A DNA stretch of 64,000 bases from Bryobacteraceae bacterium (GTDB taxonomy: Bacteria; Acidobacteriota; Terriglobia; Bryobacterales; Bryobacteraceae), in assembly GCA_026129905.1 (NCBI GenBank), contig JAHCHE010000010.1, forward strand, positions 1 through 64,000, in the 5' to 3' direction. Position 1 is the stretch's first letter. Every line of letters begins with the position of its first letter. Under the pieces are notes generated by a model, which made no database searches, was not told the DNA's origin, and saw only the letters and a program-made list of their open reading frames with translations. Shown piece after piece: positions 45,536 to 54,653 of the stretch. A program made the translations under genes and the position numbers.

Positions 45536-47104
45536 TTACTTTCCTCCCTTCTCAGGATCATTCTTGCGCCAGTGCGGAAACGGCAGGTCCACGTCCGTCG
45601 GGGTTCCGCCCGGCACTTCCATTTCGACCATTCCCGCGGTGCGGGAGACCGAGCCCGCCGTCGCCTCCAGCGCGGGCCGGGCCGCGATGCGATATCGGCC
45701 GGGACGGAGGTTATCGAACTCAAACCGGAAGTTTGGATCGGGGAAAGCAACCTGAACCGGCGGCGCGCCTTCAGCAGGGTCAACCGGCACGAGCACCACC
45801 ACCGCCTGCGCGGGATCTGCAGCATCCACGAGTCGCCCGCGAATAGAGCCGGCCGGCGCAACCTCAACGGCGATGGGATCGCCGTCCGCCGTTTCGGTCA
45901 AGTCAACAACGGAGCTGCCGGCGCTATAGCAGCTTGTCCCGAGCTGGGAGACCCTCAGAGAATAGCGTGCGGGCGGCAGGTGAATTATCGTTGCCGCTTT
46001 GTCCAGACCGATGGTGGCCGTCCTCTCCAGGTGGGCGCCCCAGTCCTCCACTGGCGACAGGGCAAGCCGCGCGGTCTGAGGACAGCTTTTCCCCCGCGGC
46101 GGCGTGTGACGCAACACAAAAGCTGCGGAGCGCCCCGTCTGGACCGGCACGGATATGTCGACGGCGTTCTGGTCGATCACCTCGACGCGGCGGCGCCCGA
46201 ACAGCGGCTCCGAACCCAACACCGCGCCGCGCCCGCCCGTTGCAGCGGCGGGCCCCGACGCGAAAAGGTGATAGGCACCGGCAGGGACGCGGTCGAAACG
46301 AAAATTGCCGTCCGCGTCGGCGCCGGTTATGGCCAGCGCGATTGCGGGTTGATCGGCCGGCGTGAGCGCCAGTGAGAACCTCGCGCCGGGCGCCGGGAGT
46401 TCGACTCGCCCGCTCACGCTGTACAAGCGGGCCGGCCGGATGATGAAATCCACACCCTCGTATTCCTCCCCGCCAAAGACGACAAAGAACCGCGGCCTTG
46501 CGTTCTCCGGGTAGAACAGGACACCCGGCCCAATGCCCTCGCCGCCGGCCGTTCCGCCGGACGGGCCGTGGGACACCGCGACCGCGTACTGCCCTGGCAG
46601 CAGGCCGTGGAGGCGATACTGCCCGCGCTCATCTACTGGCGCGGAAGCGCCGGGAGCGGAAAGGGCAAAGCGGAGCGCTGTCTCGTCCCTGGCGGATCTT
46701 CGCATTGCCACCACCATGGCGCGGCGGACAGGCTTACCCCCCAAGTCGTTCACCCGGCCGGTAATTACCGCGAGGCGCGCCAGCCGAATCAGCGGCCGCG
46801 TTACAGACGCGTCGCCCTCACCCACCCGGACGTGCAAAGCAGCGTCGGCGTAGTTCGCTTTGCCGGCTTCAATCCGGTATTCCCCGGCGGGCAAACCTGG
46901 CGCTTCGAAACGTCCTTCCCCATCCGTTTCGACATCCACAACGGCCGCTGGCTCTCCGCCTTTGAACAAATGCACCGCCGCCGCCCGCACGGGCGATCCG
47001 GTGTGATGCTCCACGATCACCCCATTCACGGCGCCCGCCACCAGGGAACTGGCTACCCCGATCAGCGCCACCACGGCTCGGGCGGCTACGAGCGAAGACG
47101 TCAT
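45536..47104 (-). CDS. Exported carboxypeptidase-regulatory (CnaB-like) repeat protein 1
   Basis: A 522-aa exported protein starting at ATG 47104 (MTSSLVAARAVVALIGVASS), with the same kind of repeated beta-sandwiches: VIVEHHTGSPVRAAAVHLFK then GLPAGEYRIEAGKANYAD, GRVNDLGGKPVRRAMVVAMR then GLLPGQYAVAVSHGP, and further repeats ending DNLRPGRYRIAARPAL. It is homologous in design to the next gene downstream, 2 nt away, suggesting an old tandem duplication. The 88-bp gap from BlaR1 is small enough for one transcript. Confidence 0.76.
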   Translation of the reverse strand: MTSSLVAARAVVALIGVASSLVAGAVNGVIVEHHTGSPVRAAAVHLFKGGEPAAVVDVETDGEGRFEAPGLPAGEYRIEAGKANYADAALHVRVGEGDASVTRPLIRLARLAVITGRVNDLGGKPVRRAMVVAMRRSARDETALRFALSAPGASAPVDERGQYRLHGLLPGQYAVAVSHGPSGGTAGGEGIGPGVLFYPENARPRFFVVFGGEEYEGVDFIIRPARLYSVSGRVELPAPGARFSLALTPADQPAIALAITGADADGNFRFDRVPAGAYHLFASGPAAATGGRGAVLGSEPLFGRRRVEVIDQNAVDISVPVQTGRSAAFVLRHTPPRGKSCPQTARLALSPVEDWGAHLERTATIGLDKAATIIHLPPARYSLRVSQLGTSCYSAGSSVVDLTETADGDPIAVEVAPAGSIRGRLVDAADPAQAVVVLVPVDPAEGAPPVQVAFPDPNFRFEFDNLRPGRYRIAARPALEATAGSVSRTAGMVEMEVPGGTPTDVDLPFPHWRKNDPEKGGK

Positions 47105-47192
47105 CGGTAACCCGCCATCATCACCGCTATCACTCAACCCGGCCTCTGTCAAGATGGATAGAACTCGCCGCCGCCCCACGAACCGGTGGTGA

Positions 47193-49166
47193 TCAGAACA
47201 GCCGGTAATTCACTTCAATTGTGGCCGCCACGGTCACCGGCTGGCCCTCTCGCGCGCCCGGGTTGAAGCGCCACTGCGAGATCGCCTCCATCGCCTTTTC
47301 GTCGAGGCCGAGTCCCAGGCCCTCCAACACCTGGATGTTGTGAGCCAGGCCGTCCGGGGCGACCTCGGCATACAACACCACCTTGCCCTCGAGCTTCGCA
47401 GCGCGCGCTTCCTCGGTGTATTCGGGCTCCTGTTTCTGGACCAGCCTGGGCGGCGTCGCGCCTTCGCTAACGCGGTGCACGCCGGCCGCGGGTTCTCGCG
47501 CCTGCCTGGCGACGGCCCTCGACGCGAAGGCGGCCCGCGACTCCACTTCCGCCGCTTCGTCGTTGCGGCCCTGGCGCCGGAGGAAGCTCGAATAGACGCG
47601 CCCGATGGTGACGGCTTCCGGCGACCTCGGGTCCTGCGCCGCGAGCGCCATCGGGTAGAGCCGGCCGGCCTCGTTGATGTTGGCTTCGCGCTGCGCGGCC
47701 ACCGCCATCCACATCAGGGCCATGCCGGCGCGGGCTGGATCCAGCCGGCGCGCGCGCTCGAAGTGCTCGACCGCCGCCGCCGAGTCTTTCCGAATCACCG
47801 CCGCCACTCCCAGGCGCATCAGCGCGCGGGCCGCTTCCGGCCGCTCGCCCAGAATGCGCGCAGCCCGTGCATAGAGTTCGTCCGCCGACTGGCCCATGCC
47901 TCTCCGGCTTTCGATGTCGGCCAGTTTCAGAAGCGTTAAACCGACGTCGACGCTGTCGGCCCCGGAGACCTCCGCACGGATCGCGAGCGCCCCCTCCATC
48001 AGCTTCCGCGCAATGTCGTACTTGAGCGCCTGCACGGCCGCCGTGGCCGCGGACTCGAGCAACTCGGGATTCTTCTGCGCCGAGGCGGACCGAATCGCGA
48101 CCTCGACGTCGGCGGGGATCGCCTCCGCCTGAGCCTCCTGCCCGGCCTGCGCGCGCACCGCCGCCAGGGGCGCCGCCAGCGCCACCGCCAGCATCGCCGC
48201 AGCCAGCGCCGACGCGCGTCCCACCGGCTTTCTGTCGATGCCGGTGTCGAGAATCGCGATCAGCCGGCCTTCCAGTTGCGAACGTCTCGCCATGGTCACC
48301 GCCGCCCATCTCGCGCCGGGACCGCACCGCATCGAGCGGGCGATCTCCAGAAGCTGGCTCGCGTAATCGGACGCAACGACGCCCGCGGTCAGCGCCATGT
48401 CGTCCGCGGCGCGCTCGCGTTCCTTCAGGAACTCGCGCCAGCCTCTCCACGCCAGTGGGTTCCACCAGCACAGGGCGAACGCGGCGCGCGCCAGCAGGTG
48501 CGTGGCGACATCGCCGCGCCGCACGTGCGCCAGTTCATGCAACAGCACCATCCGGAGGCGATCTTCACTCCATTCGGAAGCGCCTGACGGCAGCAGGATC
48601 ACGGGCCGCCAGAGGCCGCAGGTCATCGGCATCCCGGCCTCCGCCGACTCCAGCACCTCGACCTGCTGCCTGATGCCGAGAGCCCTCGCGAGCGCTTCGC
48701 CGAGATGGCGGTCGGCGAACGGAGCCGCCTTGCGGCGCAGGCGCCGCACCAGGCGCCACGCGATCACCATGCGTACCAGCAACGCCGCTGTCCCGAGTGC
48801 CGCCAGCGGCGCCGGCCAGGCAGTCCAGTTCAGTCGCCACGAGCCCGGCTGTGAAGCGGCGGCTGCATTGCTTTCCGGCGCCGCCGCTCGCGCGCCGTCC
48901 GCCGCCGACCCCGATACCGAGAACATCGCGGAAGACGCGGCGGGCAAAAACGCCGAGACGCCCCCGACGCGCCACTCGGGCAGAGAGACGGACAGGAAGG
49001 GCAAGGCAATCACAGCCGCCGAGGCCGCCGTCCACACCAGGCACCGCGCCGCCGCCGACCGCTTTCTTAGCAGCAACGCCGCCGCCCAGGCCGCCGCCAG
49101 TACCGCCGTGCTCTTCACCGCCACGCCGGCAAACACCGCAAACCAGGAAGCCTCGCTCCAGAGCAT
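47193..49166 (-). CDS. blaR1: BlaR1-like M56 metallopeptidase with TPR and TonB-C regions
   Basis: A 657-aa membrane protein. Residues about 1-320 form an M56/BlaR1-type zinc protease embedded in membrane helices, with VLLHELAHVRRGD (HExxH as HELAH) near residue 207 and EREREAADDMAL-like E ligand region (ERERAADDMAL). TPR-like helices follow (LYARAARILGERPEAARALM, AAVEHFERARRLDPARAGM), and the end has a TonB C-terminal domain (EYTEEARAAKLEGKVVLYAE, ISQWRFNPGAREGQPVTVAA). There is no beta-lactam sensor domain, so the signal is something else. It starts at the base after the BlaI stop. Confidence 0.87.
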   Translation of the reverse strand: MLWSEASWFAVFAGVAVKSTAVLAAAWAAALLLRKRSAAARCLVWTAASAAVIALPFLSVSLPEWRVGGVSAFLPAASSAMFSVSGSAADGARAAAPESNAAAASQPGSWRLNWTAWPAPLAALGTAALLVRMVIAWRLVRRLRRKAAPFADRHLGEALARALGIRQQVEVLESAEAGMPMTCGLWRPVILLPSGASEWSEDRLRMVLLHELAHVRRGDVATHLLARAAFALCWWNPLAWRGWREFLKERERAADDMALTAGVVASDYASQLLEIARSMRCGPGARWAAVTMARRSQLEGRLIAILDTGIDRKPVGRASALAAAMLAVALAAPLAAVRAQAGQEAQAEAIPADVEVAIRSASAQKNPELLESAATAAVQALKYDIARKLMEGALAIRAEVSGADSVDVGLTLLKLADIESRRGMGQSADELYARAARILGERPEAARALMRLGVAAVIRKDSAAAVEHFERARRLDPARAGMALMWMAVAAQREANINEAGRLYPMALAAQDPRSPEAVTIGRVYSSFLRRQGRNDEAAEVESRAAFASRAVARQAREPAAGVHRVSEGATPPRLVQKQEPEYTEEARAAKLEGKVVLYAEVAPDGLAHNIQVLEGLGLGLDEKAMEAISQWRFNPGAREGQPVTVAATIEVNYRLF

Positions 49167-49544
49167 TTACTTGCCCTCCCTTCTCGCCTTTTCGATCATC
49201 GCCGCCATCCGGTCCAGCTCGTCGCCCGTCAGTTGTGTGGACGAGACGTCCAGCAGCGCCGCCACAATCTCTTCCGGCGACCCGCTGAAGTACGTGTCCA
49301 GCAGGTGTTTCACCGCCGTGCGCTTCACCTTCTCCCGCGCCACCGTCGGCGCGTAAACATACTTCAAGCCCTCCGCGCGATGCTTCACGTGGCCCTTTTC
49401 CTCCAGCACGCGCAGCAGGGTGCGGACGGCGGAATAGCTCGGGGCGTCGTCCATGGCCTCCCGGACTTCCGACGCGGACGCTTTGCCTCGCTGGTACAGG
49501 ATCTCCAGGATCTGCCGCTCGCGGCGGCTCAGACCGCCGGTCAC
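49167..49544 (-). CDS. blaI: BlaI/MecI-family repressor
   Basis: A 125-aa winged-helix repressor: LSRRERQILEILYQRGKASA, EVREAMDDAPSYSAVRTLLR and VLEEKGHVKHRAEGLKYVY are the DNA-binding part, and the C-terminal helices (KHLLDTYFSGSPEEIVAALL) dimerise. BlaI proteins are cut when the partner BlaR1 is activated. The operon blaI-blaR1-cnaB-cnaB is preceded by an inverted repeat at 49561-49588. GTG start at 49544; no strong ribosome site. Confidence 0.9.
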   Translation of the reverse strand: MTGGLSRRERQILEILYQRGKASASEVREAMDDAPSYSAVRTLLRVLEEKGHVKHRAEGLKYVYAPTVAREKVKRTAVKHLLDTYFSGSPEEIVAALLDVSSTQLTGDELDRMAAMIEKARREGK

Positions 49545-49560
49545 CGCCGGACCGCCTGCT

Positions 49561-49588
49561 TAATTTTTAGCAACATGCCAAAATATTA
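49561..49588 (-). promoter_or_regulatory. Candidate BlaI operator
   Basis: TAATTTTTAG (49561-49570) and CAAAATATTA (49579-49588) form an 8-of-10 inverted repeat with an 8-bp centre, 16 bp upstream of the blaI start, in a markedly AT-rich patch that can also hold its promoter. The sequence does not closely match the classic TACA/TGTA core, so assignment rests on position. Confidence 0.45.
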
Positions 49589-49685
49589 ACACCTGCGGGC
49601 GAGGCGCGTCAAGAGCGGTTTGTCTTTTTCTTAGCGCGCCGGGAACGGCCACCGGAGCCTCCCGCTATACTGGGCTCTGATTTCG

Positions 49686-50414
49686 ATGAGCCGCCACAGC
49701 ATTGCCGCCTACAGCGCGGCGGACCGCATCGCGCGATACGACGCGGACATGGACCTGATGCACCCCAACCGCCACACGATGGTTCGGGTCGCTCTCGACT
49801 TTCTGCCTTTCGCGGCCGATGACGTCTTCACCGCCGTCGACCTGGGCTGCGGCTCGGGTTTCTTCACGGCTCATTTCCTGGAGCGGTTCCCGCGCGCCCG
49901 CGCGATTGCCATCGACGGGGCCACGGGCATGATCGAGCTTGCGCGTACGCGTCTGGGAGAACTGGCCTCGCGCGTCGACTTCCGGGTGGCCGATTTCCGG
50001 TCGCTGTCGGCAGCGATACCGGGGCAGGGAATCGCGCAGGCCGTGTTCTCCTCCTATGCGCTGCACCACCTCACGGCGGACGAGAAGGGAAGCGTCGCCT
50101 CCCAAGCGCGCCAACTGCTGACGCCGGGCAGTTGGTTCCTGAATGCGGATCTGATCGTTGCGCCGTCGCCCGCGATCGAACAGCGCATCCAGGCGCTGCG
50201 CGTGGAAGGCATACTCCGTCGCGCCGACGGCCGCGATCCCCGGTTTGCGGATGCGGCGTCTGTTCGGCGCTTCCTCGACGAACTCGAGGCTGAGGACAAG
50301 GATCAACCGCTGACGGTCGAGCAAGACATGCGGATCATCCGCGACAGCGGGTTCACGAACGCGGCGATTTTGTGGCTCGAGCATCGGGAAGCCGTGGTCG
50401 CCGCCAGACGCTGA
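49686..50414 (+). CDS. Class I SAM-dependent methyltransferase
   Basis: A 242-aa cytoplasmic methyltransferase with motif I TAVDLGCGSGFFTAHFLERF near residue 50, the acidic strand-2 end IAIDGATGMIELAR, and AVFSSYALHHLTADEKGSV then LLTPGSWFLNADLI. Substrate unknown. TATACT at 49666-49671 lies 14 nt before the ATG, giving a leader of perhaps 8 nt without a ribosome site. It is divergent from the BlaI operon and 46 bp before a UPF0175 gene. Confidence 0.85.
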   Translation: MSRHSIAAYSAADRIARYDADMDLMHPNRHTMVRVALDFLPFAADDVFTAVDLGCGSGFFTAHFLERFPRARAIAIDGATGMIELARTRLGELASRVDFRVADFRSLSAAIPGQGIAQAVFSSYALHHLTADEKGSVASQARQLLTPGSWFLNADLIVAPSPAIEQRIQALRVEGILRRADGRDPRFADAASVRRFLDELEAEDKDQPLTVEQDMRIIRDSGFTNAAILWLEHREAVVAARR

Positions 50415-50460
50415 CCGTTGCCGCGAGTCAGGGGCTGACTGGTAGGTTACGCTTGAAGGT

Positions 50461-50724
50461 ATGGAGACTGTTGAGGTCAGGCTGCCGGCCGAGTTGGTCC
50501 TGGCCGCGGGACTCGATCCCACAGACGCATCGGGCGAAACAGCTCGTCTTCTGGCGCTCGAACTCTATCGCGAGAACAAGGTGTCTTTGGGCCGGGCCGC
50601 GGAGTTGTGTCAAGCGCCCGTGGAGGAGTTCCTGATCTTCGCCGGACGGCATGAGGCGCCCGTCCATTACGGCGTTGAAGAACTGGAAGAAGACCGGCGA
50701 ACGATCCAGCAACTGGGCCTGTGA
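50461..50724 (+). CDS. UPF0175-family (putative antitoxin) protein
   Basis: An 87-aa protein with the UPF0175 pattern: a strand-helix start METVEVRLPAELVLAAG, helix-turn-helix-like KVSLGRAAELCQAPVEEFLI and the end APVHYGVEELEEDRRTIQQL. UPF0175 proteins often pair with PIN-domain DUF3368 toxins, but the next gene, 43 bp away, is convergent. TACGCT lies 7 nt before the ATG at 50461. Confidence 0.78.
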   Translation: METVEVRLPAELVLAAGLDPTDASGETARLLALELYRENKVSLGRAAELCQAPVEEFLIFAGRHEAPVHYGVEELEEDRRTIQQLGL

Positions 50725-50766
50725 CGGTCGTCTCAGACGGCCCCGCATATGGAAGGCCACGGTGGT

Positions 50767-51591
50767 TCAATCCAGCACCTTGAGGGAGATAGCGACGAAG
50801 ATCGAGGTGTCGTCGTCCAGTCCCGAGATCTTGCCGAGCACCGACTTCTGGCCTTCCTTGAAATCGCCCGAGGTTGTCAATCCGACATTCATGACTTGGA
50901 ACTGGGTCGAAACGAGGGGACTTGCCCCTTCCTGTGATTGTTTTGGCGCCGTAGAGTACGGCAGTCTGAAGTTGATGCGCAGGCGCTCGAAGCGAACGTA
51001 AGTCCCCGATTCTTTACGGATCACGGCCTCCGGCTGGATGCCTAATTGCACGGTGGCGACAGCCGACGGAACGTCCGAGATCGTGCTAGGAAGCCGCGAC
51101 TCCTGCTCGGTATTCTTGCCCTCCTGAAGGCGCAGCGGCACGGTGTCCCAAAGCTGAACGTCTTTGCACTGCGTCACCGCGCGCAGTTGCCGCGCCACCG
51201 GCTCCAGGTCGGGCGGTAAGGCGGCCGGCATCTGCGGCTCCTTGGTCGAGCACCGCAGGAATGAAAGCGTCATTTCGATGTTGCGGCCAATGGCGGCCTC
51301 GCTGCCGGGGCGGTCCAGTTCCTCCACCACCCGGCGCATCTGGGCCACCACGTCTTTCGGCGCGTAAACCACGATGGTCCGCAGCTTGTCGTCGTAGGCG
51401 TAGCGGGCGCCGAATACGCCTAGCAGGTTCGCAAGGCGCCTGAACGAGTCGCCGCTCAAGGTTTTCACCGGGATGATCGTAGCCTCCAGGTTCTCCGCTT
51501 TGGGCTCCGGTTTGGCTTGCGGGGACTGTTCCTGGGCGGTGGCGAGACCCGCCGCCAAGGCGACGGACATGATGAAAATCGGCATACGCAT
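50767..51591 (-). CDS. Exported secretin-N-like protein in an ECF sigma cluster
   Basis: A 274-aa exported protein (signal MRMPIFIMSVALAAGLATAQ). Residues about 30-95 (TIIPVKTLSGDSFRRLANLL, YAYDDKLRTIVVYAPKDVVA then QMRRVVEELD) have the beta-alpha-beta pattern of secretin N1 domains or of STN-like repeats; the C-terminal part is beta-rich and has no secretin barrel. AAGGAG precedes the ATG at 51591. It follows the sigma/anti-sigma pair by 12 bp, so it is likely cotranscribed and may be part of what they control. Function unknown. Confidence 0.72.
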   Translation of the reverse strand: MRMPIFIMSVALAAGLATAQEQSPQAKPEPKAENLEATIIPVKTLSGDSFRRLANLLGVFGARYAYDDKLRTIVVYAPKDVVAQMRRVVEELDRPGSEAAIGRNIEMTLSFLRCSTKEPQMPAALPPDLEPVARQLRAVTQCKDVQLWDTVPLRLQEGKNTEQESRLPSTISDVPSAVATVQLGIQPEAVIRKESGTYVRFERLRINFRLPYSTAPKQSQEGASPLVSTQFQVMNVGLTTSGDFKEGQKSVLGKISGLDDDTSIFVAISLKVLD

Positions 51592-51603
51592 GATAGCTTC
51601 TCC

Positions 51604-52044
51604 TTACGATCTGTCTTCCAGCAGCAGGATCACGACATCCGGATCCGGGGTTTCGATGCGGATCACTCTTGCGCCGCCCGCCGTGGACTCCTCGGCCACG
51701 CGCCGGGCAGGCCGGACGGGAGGTTCCGGCGGAGGCGGCGCCCGGCGGGCGACCGTGACCGGCGGCTCGACCGGGGGCGGCGGAGGCGTCGCCTCTTCCC
51801 GCGCGATCGGCGCAGGCGGCGCCGGCGGCGGCTGATTCGGAACGCTCGCCCGGCTCCAAACCAATACGAGAACCAGCGACGCAGCGGCGGCCAGCGCGGC
51901 GGCGACCTTCCACGCCCAGCCCCGCCAGGGCCGCTCCTGCCGTGTTCGAACCGCCACCGACTCGCGGACGCGCGCCAGGGAATCCGGCGGAACCGGTTCG
52001 TCGCGCATTTCACGAAAAATGCCGCGCATCTCGTCGTCCGTCAT
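51604..52044 (-). CDS. Putative membrane anti-sigma factor
   Basis: A 146-aa protein: cytoplasmic N-terminal segment (MTDDEMRGIFREMRDEPVPP), one transmembrane helix (AWKVAAALAAAASLVLVLVW) near residues 45-64, a long proline-rich linker and a short beta end (ARVIRIETPDPDVVILLLED). The size, single helix and overlap with the sigma gene (ATGA) support an anti-sigma role. No HxxxCxxC zinc motif is present. GGGGAGAG precedes the ATG at 52044. Confidence 0.72.
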   Translation of the reverse strand: MTDDEMRGIFREMRDEPVPPDSLARVRESVAVRTRQERPWRGWAWKVAAALAAAASLVLVLVWSRASVPNQPPPAPPAPIAREEATPPPPPVEPPVTVARRAPPPPEPPVRPARRVAEESTAGGARVIRIETPDPDVVILLLEDRS

Positions 52045-52547
52045 AGCTCTCCCCTCTTCAGAATGTTTCGCAGGCGCGCCAGCGCTTTGGATATCTGGCT
52101 GCGCACGGTAACTTCCGACGACCCGAGGGCTGCCGCCGTCTCCGCCGTCGACAGGCCTTCGATCTCCCGCAGCACCACCGCCGCGCGTTCCTTCACCGGC
52201 AGCTTCGCCAGCGCCTCCATCAGCCGCCTCTTCCGCTCCTCGCCAATCGCGGCCGTTTCCGCCGTCGGACGGGCGGACGGCGCCTCCGTCAACGGCTGCC
52301 AGGGCCGCGCCGAGCGCCTGCGGTCCAGGCACAGGTTCACGATCACCCGGTAGAGCCAGCCGCCCAGGGCGGCATCGTTGGCAAAGCGCGCCTTGTGCCG
52401 GTGGAGACGGACGAAAGCCTCCTGCGCCACGTCTTCGGCGTCGGCCCAATTGCCGAGAATGCGGTACGCGGTTCGCAGGACCTGGACCTCGCGCCGGCGG
52501 ACGATTTCGTCAAACGTGAGTTCCACCGTTCGCGGAAGGTCGGTCAT
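52041..52547 (-). CDS. ECF-type RNA polymerase sigma factor
   Basis: A 168-aa sigma factor: region 2 LRTAYRILGNWADAEDVAQE followed by AFVRLHRHKARF, then FANDAALGGWLYRVIVNLCL and region 4 LPVKERAAVVLREIEGLSTA followed by ETAAALGSSEVTVRSQISKA. The ATG at 52547 has GGAAG 11 nt upstream and gives the right length; longer frames to 52661 add a basic stretch. It is divergent from asnB and is followed by its presumed anti-sigma with a 4-base overlap. Confidence 0.9.
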   Translation of the reverse strand: MTDLPRTVELTFDEIVRRREVQVLRTAYRILGNWADAEDVAQEAFVRLHRHKARFANDAALGGWLYRVIVNLCLDRRRSARPWQPLTEAPSARPTAETAAIGEERKRRLMEALAKLPVKERAAVVLREIEGLSTAETAAALGSSEVTVRSQISKALARLRNILKRGEL

Positions 52548-52668
52548 CAGAGCCGCTTCCAACATTCTCCGATGGATGAAACGCGGGAAAGGCCTGAAAC
52601 GTTGACGGAAATCGCCACGCGCCGCCGTTCGGACGGTCCCGGGGCTTGCTCCTGCTACCATGAATGCA

Positions 52669-54618
52669 GTGTGCGGGATTGCCGGTTTTCTGAAGCGGGG
52701 CGCGGGGCAGCCTCAAGCCGCCATGTGCGCCCAGGTCGTCCGGATGGCGGATGCCATCCGCCACCGGGGTCCTGACGATTCCGGCGCCTGGGTGGACGCC
52801 TCGGCCGGCATTGCGCTGTCGCATCGCCGCCTCTCCATCATCGATCTCTCGCCGCTTGGACATCAGCCGATGGAATCGGCCGACGGCAACTGGATCATCG
52901 TGTTCAACGGTGAGATCTACAACTTCCAGGAGCTGCGGGACGAGTTGGAAGGGCGGGGGCATGCCTTCTGGGGGCATTCCGACACCGAAGTAATGCTGGC
53001 CGCCTTCACGGAATGGGGCGTCGAAAAGTCTCTCCGCCGCTTCAACGGCATGTTCGCCTTCGCCGTCTGGAACCGCGCCGAGCGCACGTTGTACTTTGCC
53101 CGGGACCGTCTGGGCAAGAAGCCGCTCTACTATGGTTGGGCTGGCGACACGCTGCTGTTCGGCTCGGAGTTGAAGGCGCTCCAGGCGCATGCCGCTTTCC
53201 GCGCTGAGATCGACCGGGGAGCGCTGGCGCTGTTCCTGCGCCACAACTACATCCCGAGTCCCCATTCGATCTACCGGGGGATCTTCAAGCTGCCGCCCGC
53301 GGCGATGGTGGCCGTCCCGCCTTCGGCGACGGGGGTGACGCCCGCCCCGGTTAGCTACTGGTCGGCGCGCGAGGTTGCCGAACAGGGCGCCGGGCGGCGC
53401 ATCGCGGGGGTGGAAGAAGCGCTCGAGGAACTCGGGGCCCTGCTGAAGAGCGCCGTCGGGCTGAGGATGATCGCCGACGTGCCGCTAGGAGCGTTCTTGT
53501 CGGGCGGCATCGATTCCTCGCTGGTCGTCTCGCTGATGCAGGCCTCCAGTGCGCGGCCGGTGAAGACGTTCTCCATCGGCTTTCACGAGCAGACCCACGA
53601 CGAGGCGCGGCACGCGAAAGCGGTGGCGCGCCACTTGGGCACGGAACATACCGAGCTCTACGTCACGCCGCGGGACGCGATGGACGTCATCCCGCGTCTC
53701 CCTTCCATGTTCGATGAGCCGTTCGCCGATTCCTCGCAGATCCCGACCTTTCTGGTGTCGCAACTGGCGCGCACCGAGGTTACCGTCAGCCTGTCGGGAG
53801 ACGGCGGGGACGAGCTGTTCGCCGGCTACAGCGCCTATCATGCGAACGCGAAGTTCTGGACGCGTTACGGCGCCATGCCGCGGGTTGTCCGGCAAGTCCT
53901 CTCGTTGGGCGCGCGCGGTCTGTCGCCGAGCAGTTGGGACCACGTGATGGCGAGGCTGAATAGCTGGGCGCCGGAAGGGTGGCGCCGCGACAGTCCCGGC
54001 ATCCGTCTGCACCGGCTCGCCAATGTGCTCTCTCAGCCGACGGAAGAGACGGTCTACCGCTCGCTGATCTCGTACTGGCAGCCGCCGTTCTCGCTGGTAC
54101 CCGAGGATCTCGAGCCGCCGACCGCTTTCACCGATCCGGCGCGGCGGGCCCGTCTCGGCAGCTTTACGGAACGAATGATGTACCTCGACACGGTGTCGTA
54201 TCTGCCCGACGATATCCTGGTGAAGGTGGACCGGGCCAGCATGGCCGTGAGCCTGGAGGCGCGGTGTCCGCTGCTGGATCACCGGGTGGCCGAGTTCGCC
54301 TGGCGCGTTCCGCTGGAGATGAAGGTGCGGGACGGAAAAGGGAAATGGCTGATCCGGCAGCTACTGTACCGCTATGTCCCGGAGGCGATGGTAGAACGGC
54401 CCAAAACCGGCTTCGAGGTTCCGCTCGGCGACTGGCTGCGAGGCCCGCTGCGCGGCTGGGCGGAGCGGCTGATTGCGCCGGAACGATTACGGTCGGAGGG
54501 CATCCTGAACCCCGAGCCGCTGCGGCCGTTCTGGACACAACACATCAACGGGGTCTATGATTGGGGCCGGCGCCTGTGGCCCGTCCTGATGTTTCAGGCC
54601 TGGCTCGAGGCGCAGTAG
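52669..54618 (+). CDS. asnB: Glutamine-hydrolysing asparagine synthetase-type enzyme
   Basis: A 649-aa amidotransferase. The N-terminal Ntn domain must expose Cys2 after Met removal, so GTG at 52669 (then TGC GGG ATT GCC) is the right start rather than the ATG at 52660. GIAGFLKRGAG, RHRGPDDSG, HRRLSIIDLS and FNGEIYNF mark this domain; the synthetase domain has the PP-loop LSGGIDSSLV near residue 277, DEPFADSSQIPTF and SGDGGDELFAGY. These proteins amidate aspartate or, in clusters, peptide or sugar acceptors. A sulfotransferase gene follows 35 bp later. TACCAT lies 7 nt before the GTG. Confidence 0.93.
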   Translation: MCGIAGFLKRGAGQPQAAMCAQVVRMADAIRHRGPDDSGAWVDASAGIALSHRRLSIIDLSPLGHQPMESADGNWIIVFNGEIYNFQELRDELEGRGHAFWGHSDTEVMLAAFTEWGVEKSLRRFNGMFAFAVWNRAERTLYFARDRLGKKPLYYGWAGDTLLFGSELKALQAHAAFRAEIDRGALALFLRHNYIPSPHSIYRGIFKLPPAAMVAVPPSATGVTPAPVSYWSAREVAEQGAGRRIAGVEEALEELGALLKSAVGLRMIADVPLGAFLSGGIDSSLVVSLMQASSARPVKTFSIGFHEQTHDEARHAKAVARHLGTEHTELYVTPRDAMDVIPRLPSMFDEPFADSSQIPTFLVSQLARTEVTVSLSGDGGDELFAGYSAYHANAKFWTRYGAMPRVVRQVLSLGARGLSPSSWDHVMARLNSWAPEGWRRDSPGIRLHRLANVLSQPTEETVYRSLISYWQPPFSLVPEDLEPPTAFTDPARRARLGSFTERMMYLDTVSYLPDDILVKVDRASMAVSLEARCPLLDHRVAEFAWRVPLEMKVRDGKGKWLIRQLLYRYVPEAMVERPKTGFEVPLGDWLRGPLRGWAERLIAPERLRSEGILNPEPLRPFWTQHINGVYDWGRRLWPVLMFQAWLEAQ

Positions 54619-54653
54619 GCGCCGCTCCCGCCCTGCCCCTGGAGGAGGACGCG

